Source: BP-464 sp045805505
GTDB lineage: Bacteria > Actinomycetota > Thermoleophilia > Solirubrobacterales > Solirubrobacteraceae
Reading direction: 5' to 3'
NCBI GenBank assembly: GCA_045805505.1
Contig: JBJMLA010000028.1
Span: forward strand, 1 to 64,000
Length of the DNA: 64,000 nt
Under the pieces are notes generated by a model. That model ran no database searches, had not been told where the DNA came from, and worked only from the letters and a program-made list of their open reading frames with translations. Shown one piece after another: positions 33,313-42,491 of this stretch; positions within the stretch are counted from its first letter, which is position 1; each line of letters opens with the position of its first letter. The position numbers and the translations under genes are program-made.

Positions 33313-34449
33313 TCATGGCTTGGGCAGCGCCAGGCACAGGCGGGCGATCAGGCCCAGCTGCACCTCGTAGGTCCCGGCCGCCACGCCCGCGGTCAACGAG
33401 CTGTTGAGCTGGCGCTCGAAGGGCGAGTCCTCGAGCAGCGCCGCCTGGCCCATGACCTCGCCGGCGGCCAGCGCCACCTCGCGCTCGGAGCGCACCATCG
33501 CCGCTCGCGCGGTGTACGCCGCGCCGCCGGGCGGCAACCCCTTGGCGCGCTCGTCCATCGCCAGGTAGGTCAGCAGGCGCGCGGCCTCGCAGGCGGCGCG
33601 GGCCTGCCCGAGCGCCTCGGCCGTCCGCTCGTCGTCGAGCAGTCCCCGCTCGTCGGCCCAGGCGGCGACCTCGTCGAGCACCAGCGCCGCGGCCGCGTAG
33701 CGCGGCGAGCCGACGCGCTCGAAGGTCAGCAGCTGGCGCACCAGCGTCCAGCCGCGGCCCTCGGGGCCGAGCAGGCAGTTGGCCGGCACGTGGACGTCGG
33801 TGAAGAAGACCTCGTGGAACTGATGCTCGCCGGCCAGCGCCGGGATCTCGCGGACCTCGATGCCGTCGGTGTCCATAGGCACCAGGAACACCGAGATGCC
33901 GTCGTGGCGCCCGCCCGGCGGCCCGGTGCGCGCGAGCAGGAAGCAGTGATCGGCGACGTGGGCGTAGGAGGTCCAGATCTTCTGGCCGTCGATGACGTAC
34001 TCGTCGCCCTCGCGGCGCGCGCGGGTGGTCAGCGACGCGAGATCGCTGCCGGCCTGCGGCTCGGAGAACCCCTGGCACCACAGTGCGTCGCCGGAGCGGA
34101 TCCGGGGCAGGTGGAAGGCCTGCTGCTCCTCGGTGCCGACGGCCAGGATCAGCGGCGCGATCCAGTTGACGTTCATGTACTGCGGGCCACGCGGCTCGCC
34201 GCGCGACCACATCTCCTCGCCGAGGATGATGTGCTGCCAGGTGTCGTCGCGGCCACCGTGCCCGACCGGCCAGTGCGGCGCGAGCCAGCCGCGGCCCGCG
34301 AGCTCGCGGACGAACCACTTCGACAGCTCGAGCCCTTCCTCGCTGCTGATCCGGCGCGGGTCAGTGGCCCGATCGGGCAGGACCTCGTCGGCGAAGGCGC
34401 CGAGCTCGGCGCGGAAGGTCAGCTGCTCGGGAGTCCAGTCGAAGTCCAT
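33313..34449 (-). CDS. Acyl-CoA dehydrogenase (FadE-like)
   Basis: A 378-residue acyl-CoA dehydrogenase. N-terminal MDFDWTPEQLTFRAELGAF, then CQGFSEPQAGSDLASLTTR, IDGQKIWTSYAHVAD, and C-terminal AGTYEVQLGLIARLCLALP with a probable catalytic Glu are present. ATG 34449 gives the usual N-terminus. First of four tandem acyl-CoA dehydrogenases, with site 3 of the AAGAG motif 34 nt upstream. Together with the 304-residue short chain it may form one alpha2beta2 enzyme. Confidence 0.93.
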   Translation of the reverse strand: MDFDWTPEQLTFRAELGAFADEVLPDRATDPRRISSEEGLELSKWFVRELAGRGWLAPHWPVGHGGRDDTWQHIILGEEMWSRGEPRGPQYMNVNWIAPLILAVGTEEQQAFHLPRIRSGDALWCQGFSEPQAGSDLASLTTRARREGDEYVIDGQKIWTSYAHVADHCFLLARTGPPGGRHDGISVFLVPMDTDGIEVREIPALAGEHQFHEVFFTDVHVPANCLLGPEGRGWTLVRQLLTFERVGSPRYAAAALVLDEVAAWADERGLLDDERTAEALGQARAACEAARLLTYLAMDERAKGLPPGGAAYTARAAMVRSEREVALAAGEVMGQAALLEDSPFERQLNSSLTAGVAAGTYEVQLGLIARLCLALPKP

Positions 34450-34482
34450 GGATGAGCGCGGGCGCTGGCGCGCGCCGCACAA

Positions 34483-34496
34483 AAGAGTGTACTGAT
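34483..34496. promoter_or_regulatory. Recurrent AAGAG-N4 motif, site 3
   Basis: AAGAG-TGTA-CTGAT lies 34 nt upstream of the first acyl-CoA dehydrogenase gene, in the 71-bp gap after the ABC permease gene. It suggests that the four dehydrogenase genes have their own promoter under the shared regulator. Confidence 0.5.
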
Positions 34497-34520
34497 CTTG
34501 AAGCGCGTGGGAAGGCGGCG

Positions 34521-35555
34521 TCAGCGGCGCCGGAGGCGGCCGGTGAGCATCCTGAACCGGCCGCCGGAGCCGACCGTGACCATGGCCACGGCGAGGATCA
34601 GCACGACGCCGTTGGTGATCTGGCTGACCCCGCCCGAGTAGCTCTTGGCCTGCAGGAACTGACCGAGCAGCGCGACGAAGAAGCAGCCGCCGATGGTGCA
34701 GATCAGGCTGGCCGGCCCCCCGGCCAGCGCCGCGCCACCGAGCGCCACGGCGATGATCGTCGACAGCTGGTACGGATCGCCGAGCGTGAAGTCGGGTGTC
34801 GTCAGCAGGCCGGCCAGGAAGAGCCCGGCAGCACCGTAGAGGATCGCTGCCAGCACGTAGCCGGCCATCTCGTACCAGACCACGCGCACGCCGATGATCT
34901 CGGCCGCGACGCGGTTCGTGCCCGCCGCGACATAGCTGCGCCCTACCGCCGTCGAGCGCAGGAGCAGCGCGAGCAGGACGATGATCCCGATGCCGATCAC
35001 CGCCACCACGCTGAGGAACCCGACGCGCTCGCTCGTCAGCTCGACGAGCTTGGGCGCGACCTGGCCGGTGGTGGAGAACGTCGTGCCGATCCACAGGACC
35101 ATCACGCCGCCGATGACGCCCGTCATGGCCAGCGTGACGATCATCGCGTTGAGCCGCACGACGGCGACGAGGAAGCCGTTGATGAGGCCGACCAGCCCGC
35201 AGACGAGGATGACCTCGACGATCGCACCCCCGAGACGGGAGTCCAGCCCGTTGCTCTGGTGCACGACGATGCCGGCGGCCAGCGTCATCACCGCGGGGAC
35301 CGACAGGTCGATGCCACCCGACATGATGACGAGCAGCTGCCCGGCCGCGGCGATGGCGAGCACGCCCGCCAGCGCGGTGACGAGGCTCAGCGAGTCGGTC
35401 CGGTAGACCTCCGAGGCGCTGAGCGCGGTGAGGAGCATCAGCGCGGCCAGCGCGATCCAGACCACCCGGTAGCGAGGGGCGAACCGGAAGCCGATGTCGG
35501 CGCGGCTGCGCATCGGCGCGCCCGCGGTCGGCGGGGGTTGCTCGATGGTGCTCAT
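34521..35555 (-). CDS. Sugar-type ABC transporter permease (RbsC-like)
   Basis: A 344-residue inner-membrane permease with about nine hydrophobic segments of the RbsC/AraH family. LLVIMSGGIDLSVPAVMTLAAG and the later ALGGAALAGGPASL (cytoplasmic coupling region) are diagnostic. Its start overlaps the end of the fused ATPase-permease gene by 4 nt, so the importer probably has two different permease halves. The family carries pentoses, autoinducers or other small cargo; here the neighbours are all catabolic, so a non-sugar substrate is possible (inference). Confidence 0.92.
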   Translation of the reverse strand: MSTIEQPPPTAGAPMRSRADIGFRFAPRYRVVWIALAALMLLTALSASEVYRTDSLSLVTALAGVLAIAAAGQLLVIMSGGIDLSVPAVMTLAAGIVVHQSNGLDSRLGGAIVEVILVCGLVGLINGFLVAVVRLNAMIVTLAMTGVIGGVMVLWIGTTFSTTGQVAPKLVELTSERVGFLSVVAVIGIGIIVLLALLLRSTAVGRSYVAAGTNRVAAEIIGVRVVWYEMAGYVLAAILYGAAGLFLAGLLTTPDFTLGDPYQLSTIIAVALGGAALAGGPASLICTIGGCFFVALLGQFLQAKSYSGGVSQITNGVVLILAVAMVTVGSGGRFRMLTGRLRRR

Positions 35556-38167
35556 GACCTCTCCGCGGCGTTGGCGACGCTCTCGGCGGTCCCGGGCTCA
35601 CCGGGGCGCGGCAGCGCGATCTGATCCTGCGGCGCGTAGGACTCGCGGCTGCGCCAGCGCACGCTGACGCGGCGCGAGTCACCGGTGAGGCTGTAGGCGA
35701 CGACGGCGAGGATGGTCAGGACGCCCGTCGCCGTATCGGCCCAGGCGCTGTTGAGCTCGAGCAGCGGCGTGACGTTGACCAGCAGGGTCAGGAAGACCGC
35801 GCCGAGGACGGCGCCCACGAACGAGCCGCGGCCACCGGTCAGCGCTGCGCCGCCCAGGAAGCACGCGGTGAACGCGGGCAGCGCGTAGGTGGAGGCGATG
35901 CCGTTCTGGCCGACCGCCACCTGGACGGCGAGGAACAGCCCGGCGGTGACGGCGAGGACGGCACAGAAGACGTAGGCGCCGACCTTGATGCGCTCGACCT
36001 GGATGCCGGTCCGGCGCGCCGCCTCCTCCGAGAGGCCGGTGGCGCGGACCGACAGGCCTGCGGACGTCGCGCGCAGCCACATCTCGCACAGCACCGCCAC
36101 CGCGACGACGCCGAGGAACGAGATCGGGATGAACCCCACCTGCTTGTTGAGCGCATCGGAGATCCCCGTGCCGACGATCCCTCCGGGCTCAGGACGCAGC
36201 AGGATGCCGATGCCGTTGAGGACGCCGAGGGTGCCGATCGTCGCGATGATCGGGCTGACGCCCAGGCCGCGGATGATGAACGCGTTGAGCAACCCGACGC
36301 CGACGCCGACGAGAAGCGCCAGCAGGATGCCCGGGATCGACGCGACCAGCGTGTCCTGGGTCACCCAGAACGACGCGAGGATCACGCCGAGCGTCATGCT
36401 CGATCCGATGGATATGTCGAAGCCGCCGGAGATCAGCGCGCTCTGCTGGCCGAGCGCGACGACCATCAGTGGCAGGGCGATGACCAGCAGGCTGGTGAGG
36501 TTGGTGTCCTCGAGGAAGATGTCCGAGAAGCTGGCGGTGTAGCCGCCGATGATCAGCATCAGGATCACGATCACCGCGAGCGGGGTCCAGGTCGAGCCGA
36601 GGACGGACTGCACCGCCAGGGCGGGACGGGAGCGCCCGGTGAGCTGCTCCTCCGTCGCGGCCTGCTGCTTCTTGGCGCCGCTGACGTTGACGAACGCGGA
36701 GACGATCGCCGACTCCTGGACCTGATCGCCGACCAGCTCGGTGACGATGCGCCCGCGCGACATGACGTAGACGCGGTCGCAGAGGCCGACGAGCTCGGAC
36801 GCGTCCGAGGAGTTGACCACGACCGCCACGCCGTCGTCGGCCTGGCGGCGCACCGCGCGGTAGATGTCGAGGCGGGCACGGGCGTCGACGCCCTGCGTGG
36901 GCTCGTCGACGACCAGCACCTTGGCCGGGTCGATGATCGAGCGGGCGACGACCGCCTTCTGCTGGTTGCCGCCCGAGAGCTGGGCGGCCGGCTGATACGG
37001 GGAGGCGGCGACGATGCCGAGATCCGCGGCCACCGGCTCGTAGAGCTTGCGCTGACGCGAGGCGATGATCGTCCCGATCGGTCCGAGCTCCTTGCGGGCG
37101 GCCAGCGTCGCGTTGTCCATGACGCTGAGCTCGCGGAACACCGACTCGGCCGCGCGGTCGCCGCTCTGGAAGACGATGCCGCGCTTGCGGGCCGCGGCGG
37201 GGGTCCGGAGGCTGGTGGACGTCCCCTCGATGGCGACGTCCCCGCGACCGCTGCGCAAGCCGACGAGCGTGCGGACGAACTCGTGCTGGCCGTTGCCCTC
37301 GGCGCCGGCGATGCCCACGATCTCTCCGCGGGCGGCGGTGAAGTCGACCGGGCCGAAGCCCGCGCCCCGGAAGCCCGCCGCCGACAGCACGACCGGCTCG
37401 TCGCCCGTGCGCACGGGCTTGGGCGGGAAGGCGAGGTCGGTGCGGACGCCGACCATCATCGCGACGATGTCGTCGACCTCCCAGGCCTCGCGCTCGTAGG
37501 TCCCCTGGATGCGGCCGTCGCGGATGACCGTCAGCTGATCGGCGATCCGCTGGACCTCGTCGAGGCGGTGGGTGATGTAGAGGATCGCGGTGCCGTGCTC
37601 GAGCGCCGAGGCGATCAGGCCCTCGAGCTTGGCGATGTTGGCGGCGTCGAGCGCCGCCGTGGGCTCGTCGAGCAGGAGCACCTTCGGGCGGTGGATCATC
37701 GCCCGCACGACCTCGAGCAGCTGCTTGGAGCCCGGGCTCAGCGACGCCACCTTGGTGTCGGGGCCGAAGGAGAGGTCGTAGGGCTCCAGGAGCGCGGCCA
37801 TCTCCTTGAGCTGCGTGCGGAAGCCCAGCGGCTTGACGCCGTGATGGGACAGCAGGACGTTCTCGGCCACGCTCAGCCCGGGCACGAGCGACGTGTCCTG
37901 GTAGGCGGTCAGCAGGCCGAGGCGACGGGCCGCCACCGGCGTCGCGCGGGTCAGCTCCTCGCCGCCGATGTGGACGGTGCCCTCGTCGGCGCGCAGCGCG
38001 CCGCAGGCGACCTTGATCAGCGTCGACTTGCCGGCGCCGTTCTCCCCGACCAGCGCGTGGACCTCGCCCTGCTTGCAGATCAGCGAGGCGTCCGCGAGCG
38101 CCTTGACGCCCGGGAAGGACTTCGAGACGCCGTCGAGGCGCAGCGCGATGCCGTCGTCCGCGCTCAT
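35552..38167 (-). CDS. Fused sugar-type ABC ATPase (two domains) and permease
   Basis: An uninterrupted 871-residue frame joining an RbsA-like protein to an RbsC-like one. Residues ~5-245 form the first ATPase (Walker A GENGAGKST; signature LSPGSKQ, slightly degenerate; Walker B VLLLDEPTAA). Residues ~260-500 form the second (degenerate Walker A GAEGNGQHE, signature LSGGNQQK, Walker B VLVVDEPTQG). Residues ~545-840 are a permease with SALISGGFDISIGSSM and LGGAALTGGRGSF. In most bacteria these are separate genes. ATG 38167 overlaps the ligase stop by 4 nt. It would pump substrate into the cytoplasm with the other permease and the binding protein at 41181. Confidence 0.93.
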   Translation of the reverse strand: MSADDGIALRLDGVSKSFPGVKALADASLICKQGEVHALVGENGAGKSTLIKVACGALRADEGTVHIGGEELTRATPVAARRLGLLTAYQDTSLVPGLSVAENVLLSHHGVKPLGFRTQLKEMAALLEPYDLSFGPDTKVASLSPGSKQLLEVVRAMIHRPKVLLLDEPTAALDAANIAKLEGLIASALEHGTAILYITHRLDEVQRIADQLTVIRDGRIQGTYEREAWEVDDIVAMMVGVRTDLAFPPKPVRTGDEPVVLSAAGFRGAGFGPVDFTAARGEIVGIAGAEGNGQHEFVRTLVGLRSGRGDVAIEGTSTSLRTPAAARKRGIVFQSGDRAAESVFRELSVMDNATLAARKELGPIGTIIASRQRKLYEPVAADLGIVAASPYQPAAQLSGGNQQKAVVARSIIDPAKVLVVDEPTQGVDARARLDIYRAVRRQADDGVAVVVNSSDASELVGLCDRVYVMSRGRIVTELVGDQVQESAIVSAFVNVSGAKKQQAATEEQLTGRSRPALAVQSVLGSTWTPLAVIVILMLIIGGYTASFSDIFLEDTNLTSLLVIALPLMVVALGQQSALISGGFDISIGSSMTLGVILASFWVTQDTLVASIPGILLALLVGVGVGLLNAFIIRGLGVSPIIATIGTLGVLNGIGILLRPEPGGIVGTGISDALNKQVGFIPISFLGVVAVAVLCEMWLRATSAGLSVRATGLSEEAARRTGIQVERIKVGAYVFCAVLAVTAGLFLAVQVAVGQNGIASTYALPAFTACFLGGAALTGGRGSFVGAVLGAVFLTLLVNVTPLLELNSAWADTATGVLTILAVVAYSLTGDSRRVSVRWRSRESYAPQDQIALPRPGEPGTAESVANAAERS

Positions 38168-39780
38168 GCCCCGCGCTCCCGCAGAAGCTGCAGGACGACG
38201 TGCTTGCGCACCTTTCCGGAGGGCGTGCGGGGCAGCTCGGGCAAGGCGCCGATTGTCGCGGGCGTCTTCTGGCTCGCGAGGTGTTGCGCGCGAAGAAACC
38301 GAAGAATGGCGGGGGTATCGAGCCGGTGCCCGGGGCGCAGGACCACGGCGGCCGCCACGACCTCTCCGAGCCGCTCGTCGGGCCACGGCACGACGGCCGC
38401 GTCGAGCACGCTCTCGTGCTGCAGAAGCAGCTCCTCGATCTCGCGCGCGCTGAGCTTCTCGCCGCCGCGGTTGACGATGTCCTTGAGCCGGCCCGTGACC
38501 CGGACGCACCCCGCCCCGTCGATCAGACCGACGTCGCCGGAGTAGACCCAGCCCTCCTCGTCGAGCACGTCGGCGTTGAGCGCGGCATCGACGTAGCCAT
38601 CCATCCGCTCGGGCCCGCGGATCCGCAGCTCGCCCTGCTCGCCCGCGGGCAGCGGCCGGTGGGCGTCGTCGACGGCCTGCACCTCGATGCCCTCCCCCGG
38701 GCGCCCGTCGGTGTGCGCGCGCTGCTCGAGCGGGTCGGTGGTGTGGGAGAAGGTCGCGCTCGGGAACTCCGTCATCCCCCACGAACGATGCGCGACGATC
38801 CCCACCGCCTCCGCCGCCTCGATCAGCGCCGGCGGGACGGGCGCGCCGCCGCAGCAGAACTGGCGCAGCCCCGGGCGCCCGCCGCGCGCGGCGTAGACGT
38901 CGACGACGCCCTGCAGGAACGGTGTGGCGCCGGCCATGTAGGTCCCGCCATCGCGCTCGATCACCTCGACGCAGGCCTCGGCGTCCCAGCGGTCGAGCAG
39001 CAGGACCCGCGCGCCCGTCAGGCACGGAACGAGCAGGCCCTGCAGGACGCCCGTGATGTGCGGCAGCGGCGAGGCCATCACCATCGTCTCGCGGTAGGTC
39101 AGCCCCCATTCGCGCTGCATCGAACCCGCCTCGTGCAGCAGGGCGGCCCCGCTGTGGATGACGCCCTTGGGGTCGGCGGTCGTTCCCGACGTGTAGAGCA
39201 CGAGTGCCGGAGCCTCGGCCGCGGCCGGCTGTGCCTCGGCGGGCAGCGGCCGCTCGTCGGCCGCGGTGGCGAGCGGGGTCCAGCCGGCGGGCGCGCCGGC
39301 GCCGAAGGCCAGCCGCAGCGCGGGTTCGTGACCGGCCAGCGCGAGCGCGCGGTCGAGCTCCTCGCACTGTGCGCGGCCCCGCACGTCGACGGCGCCGACG
39401 AGCGCCTGCGGGCGCAGCTGGCCGAGGATGAAGGCGAACTCGCGCTCGCGGTAGATCGGCACGACCGGGTTGCTGACCGCGCCGATCCGCCAGATCGCCA
39501 TGGCCAGGGCGATGGCCGCGACGTCGTTGGGCAGCGTCCAGCAGACGATGTCACCGCGGCCGAGCCCGGCGTCGAGCAGCTGCCAGGAGATCGCGTCGGC
39601 GTGATCGCGCAGCTCGCCGAAGGTGTGCCGGCGGCCGCCGGCAATGACCGCGACGTCGCCGGGCCGACGCGCCGCGGCGTGCTCGAGCACCCAGCCGATC
39701 TGCTGGCGGGTGCGCAGGCCGGCGGCCTCGTAGCCGGCCACCAGCGCCGGCGGCATCGGCGGCGCCGTCGGCTTCAGCAC
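38164..39780 (-). CDS. Acyl-CoA synthetase (cyclohexanecarboxylate-CoA ligase-like)
   Basis: A 538-residue ANL-superfamily ligase. The P-loop motif is LYTSGTTADPKGVIHS, A5 is RSWGMTEFPS, followed by YSGDVGLID and RLKDIVNRGGEKLSAREIEE, with the C-terminal Lys in LPRTPSGKVRKHV. It resembles short- and cyclic-acid ligases more than long-chain FadD. The GTG start lies 4 nt after the LLM stop and its own stop overlaps the transporter gene, so it is embedded in the transporter operon. It may activate the imported acid (inference). Its closest relative here is the ligase at 47718-49385. Confidence 0.92.
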   Translation of the reverse strand: MLKPTAPPMPPALVAGYEAAGLRTRQQIGWVLEHAAARRPGDVAVIAGGRRHTFGELRDHADAISWQLLDAGLGRGDIVCWTLPNDVAAIALAMAIWRIGAVSNPVVPIYREREFAFILGQLRPQALVGAVDVRGRAQCEELDRALALAGHEPALRLAFGAGAPAGWTPLATAADERPLPAEAQPAAAEAPALVLYTSGTTADPKGVIHSGAALLHEAGSMQREWGLTYRETMVMASPLPHITGVLQGLLVPCLTGARVLLLDRWDAEACVEVIERDGGTYMAGATPFLQGVVDVYAARGGRPGLRQFCCGGAPVPPALIEAAEAVGIVAHRSWGMTEFPSATFSHTTDPLEQRAHTDGRPGEGIEVQAVDDAHRPLPAGEQGELRIRGPERMDGYVDAALNADVLDEEGWVYSGDVGLIDGAGCVRVTGRLKDIVNRGGEKLSAREIEELLLQHESVLDAAVVPWPDERLGEVVAAAVVLRPGHRLDTPAILRFLRAQHLASQKTPATIGALPELPRTPSGKVRKHVVLQLLRERGA

Positions 39781-39784
39781 CCGG

Positions 39785-41017
39785 TCACCGGATGTGGGGC
39801 AGGATCTCGGCGAAGAGATCGAGCTGGCGCCGCTGGTCCTCCATCGGCATCGTCCCCTGTGCGAAGAACGTCCAGACGAGCCAGTCGAGGTTGCCGTCGG
39901 CGTGCACGCGCGAGAGGTCGACCATCTTCTCCTTGACCTGGTCGACCGTGCCGACGATCGCGTGCCCCATGTCGATCATCCGCTGGGTGCACTCCTCCTC
40001 GTCCTTGAAGCGGATCATCTCGCCGACCGGATCCTCGGGGGTGCGGAACGCCTCGGTCGCCCCGCCGAACAGCTCGAAGTAGTTGTGCCACTCATAGCCC
40101 GCGGTGCGCACCGCGATGTCGAAGGCCTCCTCGTAGCTGTCGCCCAGCGCGATGCAGCGGACGGCCCCGACGTGCTCGCCGAGGCCGAAGGTGTTCCCGT
40201 GCTCGGAGGCGACCTCCTGGTACTGGCGCGCGGCGGCGAGGAAGTTGTCCCTGCGGCCCTCGGTGATGATCGCGGTGAAGCCGTGCTTGGCGGCGTTGAT
40301 GAGCGTGGCCGGCGAGCCGTTGTAGGGCAGGAAGACGTCCGGATAGGGATCCTGGAACGGCCGCGGGATCGCGCCGATCTTCTTGATCACGCCGTCGTCG
40401 TCGATCTCACCGTCGGCGCCGAAGCGGCGCATCCACTCGGGAGCCGCCCAGCCCTCGATGCCCTCCTTCGGGAACGGGACCTCGTAGTGCTTGCCCTGGT
40501 AGTCGAAGACGTCGTTGGTCCACGCCTTGAGCAGCACCTCGAGGTGCTCCTCGAAGATCTCGCGGTTCTGCTTGTCCGATTCCTCGCTGGCCCACGACGT
40601 GACGTTGTTGCGCTGGCTGAGGACCTGCAGCCAGCGCTTCTGGTAGCCCCGAGCGAAGCAGACGCCGACCCGGCCGGGGTAGAGCTGGTCGAACAGCGCG
40701 ACGTCCTCGGCGGTGCGGATCGGGTCGTCGGCGGTCAGGACGATCGAGGTCGGGATGAACTTCAGCCGCTCGGTGATCGCCGCGAGGTGGGCGAACATCA
40801 GCAGCGGGTTGGGGTTGGCCTCGCCGCCCTCGGTGTGGAAGTGGTGCTCGGTCGTCGCGAACGCGTCGTAGCCCATCTCGTCGAGCTTGCGCACGAGGCT
40901 GCGCAGCTCCTCGAGCATCATCTGGTAGCGCTCCGTATTGCGGCCGATGGGCCGAAGGCGCTCCCGCTCCTCGACGGTCGCGGGGATGGTCGGCATGGCG
41001 AAGACGTTGACGCGCAC
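39785..41017 (-). CDS. LLM-class flavin-dependent oxidoreductase
   Basis: A 410-residue luciferase-like enzyme. It shows YDAFATTEHHFHTEGGEANPNP, the strand RLKFIPTSIVLTADDPIR and GRVGVCFARGYQKRWLQV. GTG 41017 is preceded by AGGAG. It is first of the operon with the ligase and transporter genes, downstream of a separate promoter region holding site 5 of the AAGAG motif and a TTGCGC-N17-GATACT promoter-like string on the minus strand. It would oxidise the imported substrate (inference). Confidence 0.9.
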   Translation of the reverse strand: MRVNVFAMPTIPATVEERERLRPIGRNTERYQMMLEELRSLVRKLDEMGYDAFATTEHHFHTEGGEANPNPLLMFAHLAAITERLKFIPTSIVLTADDPIRTAEDVALFDQLYPGRVGVCFARGYQKRWLQVLSQRNNVTSWASEESDKQNREIFEEHLEVLLKAWTNDVFDYQGKHYEVPFPKEGIEGWAAPEWMRRFGADGEIDDDGVIKKIGAIPRPFQDPYPDVFLPYNGSPATLINAAKHGFTAIITEGRRDNFLAAARQYQEVASEHGNTFGLGEHVGAVRCIALGDSYEEAFDIAVRTAGYEWHNYFELFGGATEAFRTPEDPVGEMIRFKDEEECTQRMIDMGHAIVGTVDQVKEKMVDLSRVHADGNLDWLVWTFFAQGTMPMEDQRRQLDLFAEILPHIR

Positions 41018-41050
41018 GGACGCTCCTAGGGCAGCGAGGGACGGGGAGAG

Positions 41051-41064
41051 AAGAGTATCCTGAA
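41051..41064. promoter_or_regulatory. Recurrent AAGAG-N4 motif, site 5, with promoter-like string
   Basis: AAGAG-TATC-CTGAA lies 34 nt upstream of the LLM start at 41017. On the minus strand it reads as GATACT, a good -10 match, with TTGCGC 17 nt upstream. The motif therefore covers the probable -10 region, consistent with repression or with a specialised -10 element. Confidence 0.5.
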
Positions 41065-41106
41065 ATACCGCTCAGCGCGCAAACGCCGAGCCCCACAACG
41101 CAAAGC

Positions 41107-41140
41107 GGGCCCCTCCCGTCCCGGAGGACAGGAGGAGCCC
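41107..41140 (-). terminator. Terminator-like hairpin after the binding-protein gene
   Basis: GGGCCCCTCCCGTCC and GGACAGGAGGAGCCC pair at 13 of 15 positions around loop CGGA. It lies 40 nt past the binding-protein stop in its direction of transcription. It would uncouple that gene from the LLM-ligase-transporter operon, or attenuate it so that the binding protein is made in excess. Confidence 0.65.
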
Positions 41141-41180
41141 GAGGTGCGTCCGCCCGGCGCCACCGCCGGGCGAGGCTTGA

Positions 41181-42491
41181 TCAGCCTGCGGCCTCGAAGG
41201 CCGGCAGGAGGACCTCCTCCGGGAGGCCCATGCCGAAGTTGGCCCCGGCGGGGAACTTCGGGTTGTAGTACGGCTTGACGTCGGCGACCGGGATGATCGG
41301 CTCCGGGAGCACGACGTCGGGCTCCACCGTCTCGCCCGACTTGGCCTTGACGGCACCGTGGAGCGTCACCGCACCGAGCGTGATCTGGCTCGCGGCGATG
41401 AACGACTTGAACTCGTGCTTGGTGCCCTGTGCGTCGGCCCAGGCCTTGTAGGCGCCCATCGTCTGGGAGCCACCGATCTGGGTCGGCGGGGTCAGGCCCA
41501 GCTTGATGAACTTGTCGAAGAACGCCACCGGCGTGTAGTCGTAGATCAGCGCGTCCGGCAGGCCCTTGGCGGCGAGTGCCGCTGCGGCCTGCGCCTCACC
41601 CTGAGGCGTCCAGTTGGTCGCGCCCTTGACGACGAGGTTGGCCCCTTCGGACTTGATCTCGTCCTCGGCGCACGGCTGCCACTGGGCGGCGTACGCGTTG
41701 CCCTCGGGACCGCTGTACATGGCGATGTTCTTGCCGCCTTCCTTGACGGCGAGCGCCACCAGGTCCTTGCCGTACTGGCAGAGGTCGACGTGCGTGAAGC
41801 CGGCGAGGTCGGACCCGTCGAACTTCGAGTCCGGGCCCTGGGTGTTGGCCCACACCGTGATGTCCTTGGCGGCGGCCTGCTTGATGACCGGCAGCATCAC
41901 CGGACCGAGGTCGAATGTGCCGACGATCACGTCAGCGCCCTGGCTGATGTGGCTGCGGAAGTTCGACAGCGCGGCCTTCACGTCGAAGTTGGCCTGCGTG
42001 AAGCTGATCGACTTCACCGCGGGCTCGCGGATGGACATCAGGATGTAGATCGCGCGCAGCGAGCTGTGGTACGGGTTGTTGATGTCCTCGCTCTCGGCGA
42101 CGTCGAGCGTCGCGTCGGGCTTGCCGAGGTCGCACTTGGCCTGGCCGAGGCACTCCTTGATCTTGGCGATCTCGTCAGCCGTGACCGGCTTGGCCATGAT
42201 GCCGTAGGCCTCCTGGGCCAGCGGCGGAAGATCCTTGACCGTGACGCCGCCACCGAACGCGTCGTCCATCAGCGCCTGGATCTGCTCGTCCGTCGCGGGT
42301 TCGACGGCGGTGCTGCCACCGGTGTCCCCGGAGGTCGAGGTCGTCGACGCGGTGGTCGACGCCGTGCTGGAGCTGCCGCTGTCGCTGCTGCTGTTGTCGT
42401 CACTGCCGCAGGCCGTGACGCCGAACGCGAGCGCACACAGCACCGCTGTGAGCGACAAGATCCGGCGGGCCCTCAAACCGTCATGCTGCAT
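41181..42491 (-). CDS. Sugar-type ABC transporter substrate-binding lipoprotein
   Basis: A 436-residue exported lipoprotein. ATG 42491 lies 8 nt after GGAGGAG; a TTG two codons upstream is also possible. A signal peptide with lipobox (ALAFGVTAC) ends at the Cys near residue 28, followed by a Ser/Thr linker anchoring it outside the membrane. The mature part resembles periplasmic binding protein class I family members: QGADVIVGTFDLGP, VIKQAAAKDITVWANTQG, GLPDALIYDYTP. It contains additional Cys. It would deliver cargo to the fused ATPase-permease encoded downstream. Cargo unknown. Confidence 0.9.
   Translation of the reverse strand: MQHDGLRARRILSLTAVLCALAFGVTACGSDDNSSSDSGSSSTASTTASTTSTSGDTGGSTAVEPATDEQIQALMDDAFGGGVTVKDLPPLAQEAYGIMAKPVTADEIAKIKECLGQAKCDLGKPDATLDVAESEDINNPYHSSLRAIYILMSIREPAVKSISFTQANFDVKAALSNFRSHISQGADVIVGTFDLGPVMLPVIKQAAAKDITVWANTQGPDSKFDGSDLAGFTHVDLCQYGKDLVALAVKEGGKNIAMYSGPEGNAYAAQWQPCAEDEIKSEGANLVVKGATNWTPQGEAQAAAALAAKGLPDALIYDYTPVAFFDKFIKLGLTPPTQIGGSQTMGAYKAWADAQGTKHEFKSFIAASQITLGAVTLHGAVKAKSGETVEPDVVLPEPIIPVADVKPYYNPKFPAGANFGMGLPEEVLLPAFEAAG

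Noticed and set aside
35552..38167. Interpretation of the ATPase-permease fusion as a frameshift artefact
   Set aside because: Both parts are complete and joined by a ~45-residue linker in a continuous frame.
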